This document shows, piece after piece, positions 10,296-19,158 of a DNA stretch of 64,000 nt. Source of the DNA: a virus. The notes below the pieces were generated by a model. That model had not been told where the DNA came from. It saw nothing but the letters and a program-made list of their open reading frames with translations, and did no database searches. A program made the translations under genes and the position numbers. Within the stretch, counting starts at the first letter, position 1; each line of letters begins with the position of its first letter. The stretch lies in IMG/VR virus record IMGVR_UViG_3300036985_001509, positions 27,447 through 91,446 of that record, one strand, 5' to 3'.

Positions 10296-11024
10296 TTATC
10301 TCAAGTTTGGAGCGTTTGGTGCTTGACCATCAACTCCATCACTTGTGATGTCTGTCTTCAACCTGAAGTAGGTAGTTAATAACTTCTGAGAAGTTAATTC
10401 AAGAACTTGCTTTTCTAGATAACCAGGAACAGGAGACTCTTTATCAAGAGGATTCTTGCAGAGTTCTTCTGTTGTATATTCTGGTGTGCCACAGCCACAC
10501 TCTGGATACATAATGGAATTAGGAACATCCTCCTCGAACAAAGCAACAAGTCTGATGGCTTTCAGGAGGGGGTTGTTCACATAGAGATACCCATTAGAAA
10601 TCCAGTAGTATTCTTCCTTCTTAATGATAGGAAGCTTAAGCAAGTTAATGTATCTGTTGATGGTTATTTCTTTTAGTTTCTTTCCCTGTCCACTCATGGC
10701 ATTAATAGAGTAGACACCCTGTATAACATACTGGTAGTTACCCTCTGTAACGCGTGGAAGTTTGAACCTGGTTCTAGCCACGGAACAAGGATCTACGTAG
10801 TCACAACATTCAGAAATAGGAACTTCCACCATCTCCAGACAGGGAACGGTGGTGAATACTGTGTCAGTAGCCCAAAGCTTCCTCAGATTAGTCTCACGTT
10901 TAATCAGGAGGAAGGCATTGTTCTTAATCTCAGACATGACAGCTCTGTCCGTGATCAAGCTATCTGTAGACAGAAGCTTGTGCATGGAGCGCACGTCTGA
11001 AACTAATTTCCTAAAAGTAGCCAT
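10296..11024 (-). CDS. Head-tail connector / tail stabilisation protein candidate
   Basis: The gene encodes 242 residues and lies between the metallophosphoesterase gene (one-base overlap) and the HU/IHF-like gene (3-base gap). It begins with a helical region (residues 1-45) followed by beta-rich sequence with a CGCGTPEY segment at about 175-182. Gene order matches the ring or stabilisation proteins that crAss-like phages carry next to IHF-like genes. The specific role is inference. Confidence 0.55.
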   Translation of the reverse strand: MATFRKLVSDVRSMHKLLSTDSLITDRAVMSEIKNNAFLLIKRETNLRKLWATDTVFTTVPCLEMVEVPISECCDYVDPCSVARTRFKLPRVTEGNYQYVIQGVYSINAMSGQGKKLKEITINRYINLLKLPIIKKEEYYWISNGYLYVNNPLLKAIRLVALFEEDVPNSIMYPECGCGTPEYTTEELCKNPLDKESPVPGYLEKQVLELTSQKLLTTYFRLKTDITSDGVDGQAPNAPNLR

Positions 11025-12274
11025 TATAAATACTGTTTGAATATATTCGTCATCCCGTCTCTAACATCTATAAGGAACCCTGTCACCTCGCTCTTACTCA
11101 CTGTGTATCCATTCTTGTCATCCCAAGAGCTCTTGGCTGATGAAAAGGCGGGAAGCTGATAGAACTTAATACCATTGAAATCTAAACTTAATTCATGGTG
11201 TTTGTCTCCTGTGAAAATGTAGAAGTTATCATGGCGTGACCACTCTTCTTTATACTCCATGGGAAACAGATTAGCAAGCTTGGCAGGTTTGATAGCATCT
11301 CCGTGGTTAAACATCATAGCTGACTTTCCGTAGCTCAGATACTTTCTGTACTTAGGGGAGATGTCAAATATCACACGATGCTGATTTCTGTAGTAGGTTT
11401 GTAACCAACTGGCCAAGTGCCATCCTACATATTCATCGTGATTACCTGCTACAAACACAACCTCTACTGTCTCACTGTGGTGGAGAAGTAGGTTGATAAC
11501 ACTTATCTCATGATCACAAATGGCTTCAAAAGCTTCATGATAGGATAGGATGTTCTGTTGCGGGGTTCCTTTTGTAGTTGAATTGGTGAACTCGCTATTA
11601 AACTCGTCCGAACCAATTATGTATTTTGTCTCTGAGAGATTGTTTGAGAGACCTGCCTGGATTAAGATGATTTCCACCTTTTGGATGAAATCACCGAATC
11701 TCTCATCAATATCATTGTTCCCATTAATGTCCAGCTTATTTAGGTGGGAGTCCTGTTTGTTGATAATCAAGCACCCTTCTCTTTTACCAGGCTCGTAGGT
11801 AGGAGCCATTATATCAGGAGAAGAAGGCTGGTAGTTCCCAAGGAAGGATATAAAGTTGTCCTGGAATAGCTGATCTTCTTTTTTCTTACCCAACCAGGCT
11901 TTTACCTGGTAGTGAGGTGTTTCAGCATTACCCCAGTAGTTTTGGACGTATTTAGTTATCTCCCACTTGTCCGTATCAATCTTGCACTTTTCAATTAACT
12001 CATCTAAACTCTTGATTTCTTCCTTACTATTGAAGACCACCTCACCAGTTCCTTTCTGCACATCCTCAAAGAATCTTACAATTTGATCCTCTAGTTCTCC
12101 AATATAGTTCCCAATCTCCGCATCATTCTCCGCAGTTTCTGCGTTTCTCAACTCTCTAATCAACGCATCCACCTCATCCTCTGTAGTGTTTAGTTTGTCT
12201 GCATAGAACTTTTTGCTCTTTTTCCAGTGGAGCATTTGCTCTAGCTGGTGCAGAAGAGATTGATTTTCAGGCAT
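11024..12274 (-). CDS. Calcineurin-like metallophosphoesterase
   Basis: The 416-residue protein carries the five motif regions of metal-dependent phosphoesterases: DSH (D175, H177), GSDEF (about 221-225), GNHD (277-280), FNHGD (about 323-327) and TGDKHH near residue 354. The family hydrolyses phosphodiester or phosphomonoester bonds with two metal ions, and SbcD/Mre11 nucleases belong to it. The first 110 residues lack the catalytic motifs and include a helical segment (residues 20-43) resembling a DNA-binding helix-turn-helix. It is the first gene after a terminator and has its own host-type promoter at 12303-12334. Its placement between fibre and tail genes is unusual for a DNA enzyme. Substrate unknown. 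Confidence 0.8.
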   Translation of the reverse strand: MPENQSLLHQLEQMLHWKKSKKFYADKLNTTEDEVDALIRELRNAETAENDAEIGNYIGELEDQIVRFFEDVQKGTGEVVFNSKEEIKSLDELIEKCKIDTDKWEITKYVQNYWGNAETPHYQVKAWLGKKKEDQLFQDNFISFLGNYQPSSPDIMAPTYEPGKREGCLIINKQDSHLNKLDINGNNDIDERFGDFIQKVEIILIQAGLSNNLSETKYIIGSDEFNSEFTNSTTKGTPQQNILSYHEAFEAICDHEISVINLLLHHSETVEVVFVAGNHDEYVGWHLASWLQTYYRNQHRVIFDISPKYRKYLSYGKSAMMFNHGDAIKPAKLANLFPMEYKEEWSRHDNFYIFTGDKHHELSLDFNGIKFYQLPAFSSAKSSWDDKNGYTVSKSEVTGFLIDVRDGMTNIFKQYL

Positions 12275-12302
12275 TTATAATTTTGTTTAATTAAAATTGC
12301 CC

Positions 12303-12334
12303 TAAAGGTACGATACTTTTTGATATTTTCCAAA
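12303..12334 (-). promoter_or_regulatory. Bacteroidota-type promoter for the metallophosphoesterase/tail operon
   Basis: Reading the minus strand, TTTG (plus 12331-12334) is followed by 20 bases and then TACCTTTA (plus 12303-12310), seven of eight bases of the TAnnTTTG consensus. It lies between the terminator at 12389 and the start codon at 12274. Confidence 0.7.
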
Positions 12335-12375
12335 TTATTTTAACCACTCAGGTTAGCGTGAATAACCAAGTTGGT

Positions 12376-12437
12376 TATAAATAAAAAACTCCCCAGGGTA
12401 GAAACCCCAGGGAGAACGCCCTGAAAACCAACAAACA
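12376..12437 (-). terminator. Strong intrinsic terminator after the Thr-repeat fibre gene
   Basis: On the minus strand a 10-bp stem (plus 12389-12398 with 12405-12414, two G-U pairs, 6-base loop) is followed by TTTTTTATTT. Upstream, AAAAACTCCC near plus 12425-12436 can pair with the GGGGAGTTTTTT at the stem end, so an alternative, mutually exclusive fold is possible. The terminator separates the fibre genes from the metallophosphoesterase/tail operon. Confidence 0.85.
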
Positions 12438-12453
12438 GGGAGTTTTTGATTAG

Positions 12454-14043
12454 TTACGGAGTCTCATCAACCGTTACCGTAATGCTATGATTGCTGTCTA
12501 GGAAGTAGTTCTTAACAGAATTCACAGATGTTGATATCGCAGAAGGTACAGTGATTGTCTCACCAGAGCTGCCATCATTAGCAGTTCCTACAATTGTTAT
12601 CGTGTATGCCTGTGCTAATACCAATTCACGTATTGTTACATTACAGTATCCAGCAATATTTGATTGAGTGATAGGACCAGCCTGACCACCGTTTATGATC
12701 ACCTCAATAGGTGTGCCTGTTCCAGGCGAGTATAAACAGTTAGCCAAGTCTGCTGTGTAATCATTTGTTGTAGGATCTCCAGCTCCTCTTTGAATTATCA
12801 TGTCACCATCTCCCAGTGTAGGAGAAGTTACCACTGTAAAGCAAGTGTTAGCACTTAAGGTAGGAAGAGGCACAAATACTGTTTCACCAGGTATACAAGT
12901 GACAGGATCAAGAGGATTAGAAGAATAAGGGAAGTAGTCAATGAAGTATGCATATTCTGTAGTTCCTCCTCCAATAGAATATGGAGTACCACCCACAGTA
13001 ACAGAATAGCTATTCAGAGTGACACCCAACGGAGTTGTCAAACCTGCATCAGAGAAGAACGCAATCCATACAGATTTAGATTGAGAAGGTTCTGCTACAG
13101 GACCTCCATCACAAGTAACATTTGTTGTGGTATCTACCTCTCCTTGAGACCAGAACAATGCTGCATAGGCATCTTCAGGGAAGCCACTGGTAATACAGAA
13201 AGCAACAGTGGTCGTGGTTGTAGTTGTAGGAGGAATGCCAGTAGTAGTTGTGGTAGTTGTTGTAGGAGGCTCAATAGTGGTTGTAGTAGTGGTAGTGGGT
13301 GATTCAATAGTTGTAGTGGTAGTTGTTGTAGGAGGTATTAATGTGGTTGTAGTTGTGGTAGTAGGTGGTACTAAAGTAGTTGTAGTAGTAGTGGTTGGAG
13401 GCTCAATAGTGGTTGTAGTTGTGGTGGTTGGGGGAATAAGAGTAGTTGTAGTAGTTGTAGTTGTGGGCGGTACAGCTGTTGTAGTTGTAGTTGTTGTAGG
13501 TGGTGTAGTGGTAGTTGTTGTTGTAGTTGTGGGACACGCGCCAAGAGTTGAAAGCGTTACACCAGGGATGGGTGGTACAACAACAGATCCTGTACAAGCA
13601 CACACATAAATAGTGCTAGGTCCTGCGACACATGTTTGAATGTATATTCCTCCACAAGCGTAGTAAACAATGTCAACACTTGAAACAGTGGAATTGGTTA
13701 CAGAATAGAATGTACAAGAAGGACATGCTATTGTAGTGGTGGTAGTAGTAGTTGGAACTACAGTTGTGGTGGTGCTGGTTGTTGTTGGGCAACAGTTGTT
13801 CAGAGAAGCTTGAAGAATACTGATTTGTTGCTTCAACAAACATATTTGAGCATCAACCTTTTGAAACGCTACAGTTACTGTGTCACAGGTCTTGATTTGT
13901 GTACAAGGTAGATTGGGACCACTATAAGAAACGTTATTTGTTGGTATAGGAGATGCATTACAAGGATCGCATCCACCATATCCACCACAGGGAGATGGAG
14001 GTGGGGTTGGTGTGCAGCACGGGTTTGGTGGTAGGAATATCAT
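12454..14043 (-). CDS. Fibre-like virion protein with a long Thr/Pro tandem repeat
   Basis: The protein has 529 residues. Residues 1-40 are Pro/Cys-rich, followed by a short helical coiled-coil-like segment (about 55-80), a Thr linker, a Cys-containing domain of about 55 residues starting CPSC, then about ten units of a run of seven or more Thr followed by x-x-P-P (about residues 170-280), and finally a beta-rich C-terminal region of about 240 residues. The arrangement (short N-terminal attachment part, flexible stalk, globular tip) suggests a virion fibre or decoration (inference). The Cys domain resembles those at the end of the muzzle-like protein. The gene is followed by a strong terminator and preceded by a collar-domain fibre gene. 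Confidence 0.75.
   Translation of the reverse strand: MIFLPPNPCCTPTPPPSPCGGYGGCDPCNASPIPTNNVSYSGPNLPCTQIKTCDTVTVAFQKVDAQICLLKQQISILQASLNNCCPTTTSTTTTVVPTTTTTTTIACPSCTFYSVTNSTVSSVDIVYYACGGIYIQTCVAGPSTIYVCACTGSVVVPPIPGVTLSTLGACPTTTTTTTTTPPTTTTTTTAVPPTTTTTTTTLIPPTTTTTTTIEPPTTTTTTTLVPPTTTTTTTLIPPTTTTTTTIESPTTTTTTTIEPPTTTTTTTTGIPPTTTTTTTVAFCITSGFPEDAYAALFWSQGEVDTTTNVTCDGGPVAEPSQSKSVWIAFFSDAGLTTPLGVTLNSYSVTVGGTPYSIGGGTTEYAYFIDYFPYSSNPLDPVTCIPGETVFVPLPTLSANTCFTVVTSPTLGDGDMIIQRGAGDPTTNDYTADLANCLYSPGTGTPIEVIINGGQAGPITQSNIAGYCNVTIRELVLAQAYTITIVGTANDGSSGETITVPSAISTSVNSVKNYFLDSNHSITVTVDETP
13203..13533 (-). repeat. Tandem Thr/Pro-coding repeat, about ten units
   Basis: Units of about 33-36 bases each encode a Thr run plus a short spacer such as IEPP, LIPP or LVPP. 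Codons within the units vary (ACC, ACT, ACA), but the overall pattern is highly regular, so unit number could change by recombination. Confidence 0.9.
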
Positions 14044-14064
14044 TTTATATAACGAGTTTAACTA

Positions 14065-15180
14065 TTAAGGAATGTACATGATGTAATAGCATCCCAGACC
14101 AGGCTGGAAGTTAGGGTGGCTTAGTCCACCTCCTGCAGAAGCAACTGTAACAGTGGTTGCTACAGTGATGCCTGTTAGTGCTGTATCTACAACATCAACT
14201 CTTACCTTTCCATTTTCCCAGTCAAATGCATCAGAGCCACTAGTGCTAATGCCAGTTCCTCTTCCATCATTACCAGCGTATGTGTCTGGAATAAGACTAT
14301 GTTGGTGACCAGGGTCTGTTGGGGTACTTACAGCAGTGGCAGGGTGCGTGTGGGAAGGAATCTGATTAGTAGTGAGGACTACAGAGTTAGTTCCTTGTGC
14401 TCCGAATAATGCATAAGCAGGGTTACCAAGAGCTGGATCAACAACAGGACTTAAAGCACCCCCACCCATACCAGATGTAACACCAACTGGTACACGTCCT
14501 CTTTTATCAGGAGTACCGTTGTTACCATTACAGAGGTAGATTTTATCCCAAAGACCAAGTCCAGCACCTGTAGCGTCAAAGTTACCTGTTAAGCTACCAT
14601 AGTATTCAACAACAGTGAAAGGCACCATTCTAGTATTGTAGTTGGTACCACCTCCACTGATTGATGCTAAATATGCAGCAATCAGTGTGTTTAGGTTTGC
14701 AAGCTGTACATAGTTGGTACTTACGTTCAAAGCAAGTGCGTCCAACTCAACCTCCAGACCGCAAATCTTAGTAATGGCTGCCTGAAGGATGGCATGTGTT
14801 CCAGAAGTGCTGGTTACACCAGTGAGACATCCAATTGTATAAGGTCCTTCTAGTGCAGCAAAGTCAGCCTCTAATTCTGTCAGACGTTCGTCTAATTCAC
14901 AGATGGCTTTAATTAGAGCACTAATTACATTAGGAAGTGTAAGGTCTTCACAAGCGATTAAGTTTTTCTTTACAATATCGCAAATGATGGCAGGATTAAT
15001 ATCCAACGTAATACCTTCACCATTCAGTGTAGATGTAAGAAATCCAATCAATGCTTGCTCTACATATGAGAGCGAATCACCAGTCTTGATTCCCAAAATG
15101 GGAACATCAATCCCTGTATATCTTACACACTGATCAGATACTATCTCCGTACATCCATTATAGCAGTTAGAACAAGACAT
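14065..15180 (-). CDS. Tail-collar-domain fibre protein
   Basis: The C-terminal part of this 371-residue protein matches the phage tail collar fold (PF07484 type): an N-terminal strand at about 195, WDKIYLCNG at about 218, DKRGRVPVGV at about 231, and then the histidine pairs IPSHTHP and PGHQHS that bind metal in trimeric fibres. Residues 1-60 are Cys-rich and include a helical YVEQALIGFL segment; 60-190 contain helices and beta strands, likely a trimeric stalk. It probably forms a head or tail fibre used in host recognition (inference). The gene lies 21 bases upstream of the Thr-repeat protein gene, suggesting a joint fibre. Confidence 0.8.
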   Translation of the reverse strand: MSCSNCYNGCTEIVSDQCVRYTGIDVPILGIKTGDSLSYVEQALIGFLTSTLNGEGITLDINPAIICDIVKKNLIACEDLTLPNVISALIKAICELDERLTELEADFAALEGPYTIGCLTGVTSTSGTHAILQAAITKICGLEVELDALALNVSTNYVQLANLNTLIAAYLASISGGGTNYNTRMVPFTVVEYYGSLTGNFDATGAGLGLWDKIYLCNGNNGTPDKRGRVPVGVTSGMGGGALSPVVDPALGNPAYALFGAQGTNSVVLTTNQIPSHTHPATAVSTPTDPGHQHSLIPDTYAGNDGRGTGISTSGSDAFDWENGKVRVDVVDTALTGITVATTVTVASAGGGLSHPNFQPGLGCYYIMYIP

Positions 15181-15447
15181 TTATCTAAATTTTAGAATTT
15201 TAACTCTGCTGGCAATCATGTTTACACTGAATGCAGCGTTATAATCGGGATTGCAATACTTATAAACAAGAATCCTCCTGTAGTTCAGAAGGTCCAACAT
15301 TGTTCCACCAGGAACAGGTTGGTTCAAAATAAATACAACATTGTTGTATAAATTGTTAGCCAGGTCAGCTAGTCTGCAATCTATCTCAGCAATAAGTGCT
15401 GGGATACTAGCGCACTCTGGACAATTTGTAAGCCTGGGTGATAACAT
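15181..15447 (-). CDS. Small conserved virion-operon protein, unknown
   Basis: The 88-residue product starts with a CPEC pair and continues with a helical region, then an IASRVKILKFR tail. It overlaps the upstream zinc-ribbon gene by 41 bases and abuts the fibre gene. No function recognised. Confidence 0.6.
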   Translation of the reverse strand: MLSPRLTNCPECASIPALIAEIDCRLADLANNLYNNVVFILNQPVPGGTMLDLLNYRRILVYKYCNPDYNAAFSVNMIASRVKILKFR

Positions 15448-15559
15448 TTGTTATAATTTTTCGTCCTTGCTTAGTGGCTGCATTACACAACGCACAAAGA
15501 CCATTAATCAATTGACATCCACACCCAACGTTAGCTCCGCAGTTTCTACATTTTGCCAT
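15407..15559 (-). CDS. Small zinc-ribbon-like protein (50 aa)
   Basis: A short frame starting at ATG 15559 encodes 50 residues with CRNCG, CGC and CALC, six or more cysteines arranged as in a treble-clef or zinc ribbon. It fills the gap between the genes at 15181-15447 and 15561-16124, and its 3' end overlaps the next start by 41 bases. Similar tiny Cys-rich proteins are common in Bacteroidota phages, which supports it being real; the function is unknown. Confidence 0.6.
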   Translation of the reverse strand: MAKCRNCGANVGCGCQLINGLCALCNAATKQGRKIITNVITQAYKLSRVR

Positions 15560-15560
15560 A

Positions 15561-16124
15561 TTAATAGAAATTTATTACGTAGTTGTTCCCAGAGCAACCG
15601 CAGTTATTTCTGAGGAAGTTATCAAGCATCATGTCTGCCTGGTTATATAACCTCATCGCATCCTGTGTAGCGCAGTTGTTAGCTGCTGCTATAGATCCTT
15701 GGATGAAGAAATATATGGAAGTGAGGTTCACCTTTGCTTGTGTTTTAATAGCTCTATCACATTCCATCATATCAAGCTTCATGAATGCGCCATCAAACTT
15801 TTCTTGTAATCTCTCAACACGCATAATTGACTTTTCTACAAAGTTTACATATGCAGGTGCCACTGAGTATTTTAGAAAATACACACCATCAGGAAGTGGT
15901 TGTTCCACTCCTGGTGCAGTGATACCCAAGTTTGAAGAGTTGAAAACATTAAAATCGTTAACGCTGAAAGGTCTAAACACAATACCAAAACCAGGAACAT
16001 TAATCTCAATAGTAGCTCCAGAAACAACAGGGGGGTTTGTAGGATAGACAGATGCATCAGCAACTCCCAACGTAAGTGTGTTGTACGTAGGAATCACTAG
16101 TATGTCTAGTTTCAAGTCTGCCAT
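15561..16124 (-). CDS. Conserved head/tail protein, unknown
   Basis: This 187-residue protein has a beta-rich N-terminal 100 residues and a helical C-terminal half (IMRVERLQEKFDG, then a helix with CDRAIKTQAKV) ending in a NNCGCSGNN segment. It lies just after the hairpin at 16141-16181 in the virion operon. No catalytic motif is visible. It is probably structural by location. Confidence 0.6.
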   Translation of the reverse strand: MADLKLDILVIPTYNTLTLGVADASVYPTNPPVVSGATIEINVPGFGIVFRPFSVNDFNVFNSSNLGITAPGVEQPLPDGVYFLKYSVAPAYVNFVEKSIMRVERLQEKFDGAFMKLDMMECDRAIKTQAKVNLTSIYFFIQGSIAAANNCATQDAMRLYNQADMMLDNFLRNNCGCSGNNYVINFY

Positions 16125-16126
16125 GT

Positions 16127-16181
16127 TGTTTTAAATAAATAAGCCAGAGGATCTGAGTTTGTATCCTCTCACCTCTGGCTT
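16127..16181 (-). terminator. Hairpin terminator or attenuator between virion genes
   Basis: On the minus strand a 10-bp perfect stem (plus 16141-16150 with 16172-16181) is followed by TTATTTATTTAAAA. Inside it, a second 7-bp stem (AGAGGAT with ATCCTCT) overlaps one arm, so two folds compete. Because the next gene starts only about 3 bases after the U-rich stretch, partial read-through is likely. Confidence 0.75.
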
Positions 16182-16217
16182 AGGTTAATATAATATTTCT
16201 ATGTATCTACCCTACTA

Positions 16218-17405
16218 TTACGGAATCAAAGTTGATGTAGTAGTAGTAGAAGGCCATACAGTGGTGGTGGTAGATGTAGTGGTGATACAAGAGTTATCAG
16301 CAGTTACAGTACCCAAACCAGCCTCAAGAACAGCCTCAATGAGTCCACCAATCGGATTAGCAGAACCATTCGCTTGTGTTTGAGGAACAGCGATGATTAC
16401 AGTGCTATCTTCATAGATGTAGTCACCCCACTGATACTCAGACTTGTTGTACTCGTTGAACTTGATGTAGTAGGTATCATAGGTAGTACCATCAGATACC
16501 CAGCTTTCAAAGTTCTCATTGTAGCCACCCATTCTGTAGAGGTGCTTCAAATATCCAGCTTGGTAGCTGTAGAAGTTCTTCTCCAGTTGAGCGATTTCAG
16601 CAGATGTACCAACGGCATAAGAAGAACGCTGTTGGATAACTGGATCAGCTACAATGTTACAATTGTCTGCTACGATGAAGTCAGCTGTGGTAGCGGGACC
16701 GCTATACACGAATGTACGGAACCACATTCTGTCATACTCGAAAGGGAATGCAGCAACATCACAAGGCTGACCATATTTGGTAAGAGGCTTACCAGTGATA
16801 CGCAAGAGTGCGTCTTGGTTGTTACCAATTCTCTGGAACTGATAGAAGTCAGAGAAAGTGATGTTGTCAGGGTTGTTACCAGGAGCCTGATACAAGAAGT
16901 GAAGGATGATGTCATCGATCAAAGCAGGCACATCAACAGTAGTACAAGGATCTCCACCACAATCGCAACAAGGTGCGTTCACAGTGATAGAACGAGTGAA
17001 ACCGTTGAAATACAGGGTATCCAAGTAGCTAGAGTGGGCACGGAGAGTGATGGTAACAATGTCACCACACTGTACGTTCCAGTTTCCTACGTCTGTAATC
17101 TGAGTTACAGGAGTAGGGCAACCTTGCACCTTGTACCACTCAGTTACGTTGCTGTTGCAACCAGATCCTGAAGGACAACCTTTAATCTTATCAGAACGCT
17201 TGGAGCCTTGCAGATAAGTGTTAGTACGGCCCTGCGCAACATAAAAATAGGGAGCAGCGGCAATATTGCCAGCTGTGGCAAGGGTGTAATCATTTCTGAA
17301 GATACCCACTTGGCCAGCGCTCAAGTTTTGCGTAGATCCAGAACTAGGGAGCGCAGTTTGCCCTACTGGTACTACGAAGAGCGTAGTTAATGAAAAATCA
17401 GCCAT
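16218..17405 (-). CDS. Abundant virion protein candidate with Thr-rich C-terminus
   Basis: This 395-residue protein begins with FVVPVGQTALPSSGSTQNL and a YFYVAQGRTNTYLQGSKRSD segment (about 55-72), a beta-rich opening I associate with conserved structural proteins of crAss-like and related phages. A Cys cluster CCDCGGDPC lies near residue 145. The last 20 residues are a Thr/Ser run ending in TLIP, the third virion protein here with such a tail. It is followed by the hairpin at 16141. An auxiliary capsid or head-associated role is inferred from position near the capsid gene. Confidence 0.65.
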   Translation of the reverse strand: MADFSLTTLFVVPVGQTALPSSGSTQNLSAGQVGIFRNDYTLATAGNIAAAPYFYVAQGRTNTYLQGSKRSDKIKGCPSGSGCNSNVTEWYKVQGCPTPVTQITDVGNWNVQCGDIVTITLRAHSSYLDTLYFNGFTRSITVNAPCCDCGGDPCTTVDVPALIDDIILHFLYQAPGNNPDNITFSDFYQFQRIGNNQDALLRITGKPLTKYGQPCDVAAFPFEYDRMWFRTFVYSGPATTADFIVADNCNIVADPVIQQRSSYAVGTSAEIAQLEKNFYSYQAGYLKHLYRMGGYNENFESWVSDGTTYDTYYIKFNEYNKSEYQWGDYIYEDSTVIIAVPQTQANGSANPIGGLIEAVLEAGLGTVTADNSCITTTSTTTTVWPSTTTTSTLIP

Positions 17406-17434
17406 TTTTCTTTATTTTAGGTGATTAAAAAAAT

Positions 17435-18166
17435 TTATTCGTTTGTTTGAATTCTGTATATCGAGTTCTGTACAGCAGGTTGATTCTCAGTGTACATTGC
17501 AAGATTCTGTACTGTTAAGTCTAATAGCTCATCCTCCAGATATAGTTCAAGTTCGCAGTCTTGATCAAATGATGGTTCTCCATCTAGCATGATGTATCCT
17601 GTCTTATTTATATACAAAGGATAACGCATGTAGGATATGTAAATCTTGCTCGGAGTGAAGGTACCATCAGTGAAGATGGATATTTCATCTGTCGAAAGGA
17701 AGTTGAAAGTCTCCTGATATTCAAAGGAAGGCCTGTAGTGATCGTTATTCAGGATGAACTGTAGGTCACCGTGTTTAGCCAAGTCTCTGTTAATCCAGAT
17801 CTTTCTATCCTTACACACCCCCTTGTCAGCCAGTATATAACTATCAATGTAGAACATATACTTGGGAACAAGCAGGTGCAGATTAGCAAACCATTGATTT
17901 AGTTCAACGTTCTTGAGAGTGAGGTCAAGAGGTTGACTGTTATAGGTAACCACTAAGCTTTGGAGGTCCTCGTAACGCTTCTTAAAAGCATCAAGTCCCA
18001 TCCCGCTCACTACACTAAAACCATCAACCTTTTGTTTTATCAGCTTAATCTGGGCTTCATTCAAAGCCAAGATCTTATCTTCTAAGTTTATCTGCTGGTG
18101 TATGTTGGTCGATAGTTTATTTAGTTTTTGGTCAATCTTATATAATAAACTATCTACTGGTATCAT
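17435..18166 (-). CDS. Virion-operon protein, unknown (243 aa)
   Basis: The N-terminal 55 residues are helical (LLYKIDQKLNKLSTNIHQQ); the remainder is mixed alpha/beta with many Tyr and acidic residues. The start overlaps the upstream gene's stop by 4 bases (ATGA), showing translational coupling. No family recognised; probably head-tail connection or completion by location. Confidence 0.6.
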   Translation of the reverse strand: MIPVDSLLYKIDQKLNKLSTNIHQQINLEDKILALNEAQIKLIKQKVDGFSVVSGMGLDAFKKRYEDLQSLVVTYNSQPLDLTLKNVELNQWFANLHLLVPKYMFYIDSYILADKGVCKDRKIWINRDLAKHGDLQFILNNDHYRPSFEYQETFNFLSTDEISIFTDGTFTPSKIYISYMRYPLYINKTGYIMLDGEPSFDQDCELELYLEDELLDLTVQNLAMYTENQPAVQNSIYRIQTNE

Positions 18167-19131
18167 ACTGCAGCTAATTTCTTAGTTTTCAGCTTACCTT
18201 CAAGAGTCAGAAGCAAGTCCTGATTATCGTCGTCAGCAAGCAGTTTAATTAAATCATCTTCGTCCTTAGCTACTTCAAATTCACCCTCATAAACCTTACC
18301 GTTAGGTCTGAGTCGGTATATGGAATGAGTGATTGCTTGTTTCACTAAGTCCTTGATATGGAGTAAGTTATCCCTCATATCTGCGAAGCGTGTGAACACT
18401 TCAACAGGATTTAACCCTTGATACTTACCGTTCTTAAACTCGGTTTGTTTGAGGACATTGTCTACAAGGTTGTAAACTGCTTCCTCTTTAGTATCATCAG
18501 TTACAGGTAATCCCAACAAGCGAGCCACTTTTCTTTTTCTCTCAGGGGTCATACTGTCAAACTTGACAATAGCCTTGTTGATGAGTTGCTTCTTCTTGAA
18601 CATCACTGCGTTCTCAATATCCTCGTCAGCCACATAAAACTGTGTATCTGCAGGAAACTCACCACGCTCCCAAGCTTGATAAGAGCTTGCAATTGTGGGG
18701 TGAACACGCAACCAAGAGAAAGCTAATTCCTGAAGAGGAATAGAAAGATCGAAGAAGTTATCTCCATCCAACAACTTCACAGGTTGAACATGCAACGAGT
18801 CACTTGAGGATGTAGACAATCCATAGTTCCAGAAATTGGAACGAGGACCTAAGTCAACATCTCCTAACGCAGCCTGAAGTTTGTCTCTCAAAGCTGTCAC
18901 ACGCTCAGTCTCCATTTCTCTCTCAAGAGGATCAGAGATTCTGCGAATGTAGGCAGCTTCAGGATCAACTCCTGTGCGGTACTTACCATCAAGCTCTCTG
19001 TAAGGATACTTGAACACCCCTGTTCCAGGGATACGTGTCAGCCCTCTAAGAGAAAGACCACCTTGCATTGTTTGCAACTGAGAGTTGTTATACTCTTTCT
19101 TAATAGTTGAGATTTTACCTAACTTACCCAT
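18163..19131 (-). CDS. Virion-operon protein downstream of the capsid gene (322 aa)
   Basis: The protein is rich in charged helices (DPLEREMETERVTALRDKLQ near residue 90; MTPERKRKVARLLGLP near 200) and ends in TKKLAAV. It is the first gene after the hairpin/tRNA-like region that follows the major capsid gene and is coupled to the next gene by a 4-base overlap. Function not recognised. Confidence 0.6.
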   Translation of the reverse strand: MGKLGKISTIKKEYNNSQLQTMQGGLSLRGLTRIPGTGVFKYPYRELDGKYRTGVDPEAAYIRRISDPLEREMETERVTALRDKLQAALGDVDLGPRSNFWNYGLSTSSSDSLHVQPVKLLDGDNFFDLSIPLQELAFSWLRVHPTIASSYQAWERGEFPADTQFYVADEDIENAVMFKKKQLINKAIVKFDSMTPERKRKVARLLGLPVTDDTKEEAVYNLVDNVLKQTEFKNGKYQGLNPVEVFTRFADMRDNLLHIKDLVKQAITHSIYRLRPNGKVYEGEFEVAKDEDDLIKLLADDDNQDLLLTLEGKLKTKKLAAV

Positions 19132-19158
19132 ATGTAGTTTATTTATTTGGTTTATTAG

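Noticed and set aside
13203-13533. CRISPR array
   Set aside because: The units are regular but encode Thr/Pro in frame, have no unique spacers and no cas genes.
13208-13609. Plus-strand poly-Val frame opposite the fibre repeat
   Set aside because: Antisense shadow of the Thr/Pro repeat; no start signal or plus-strand neighbours.
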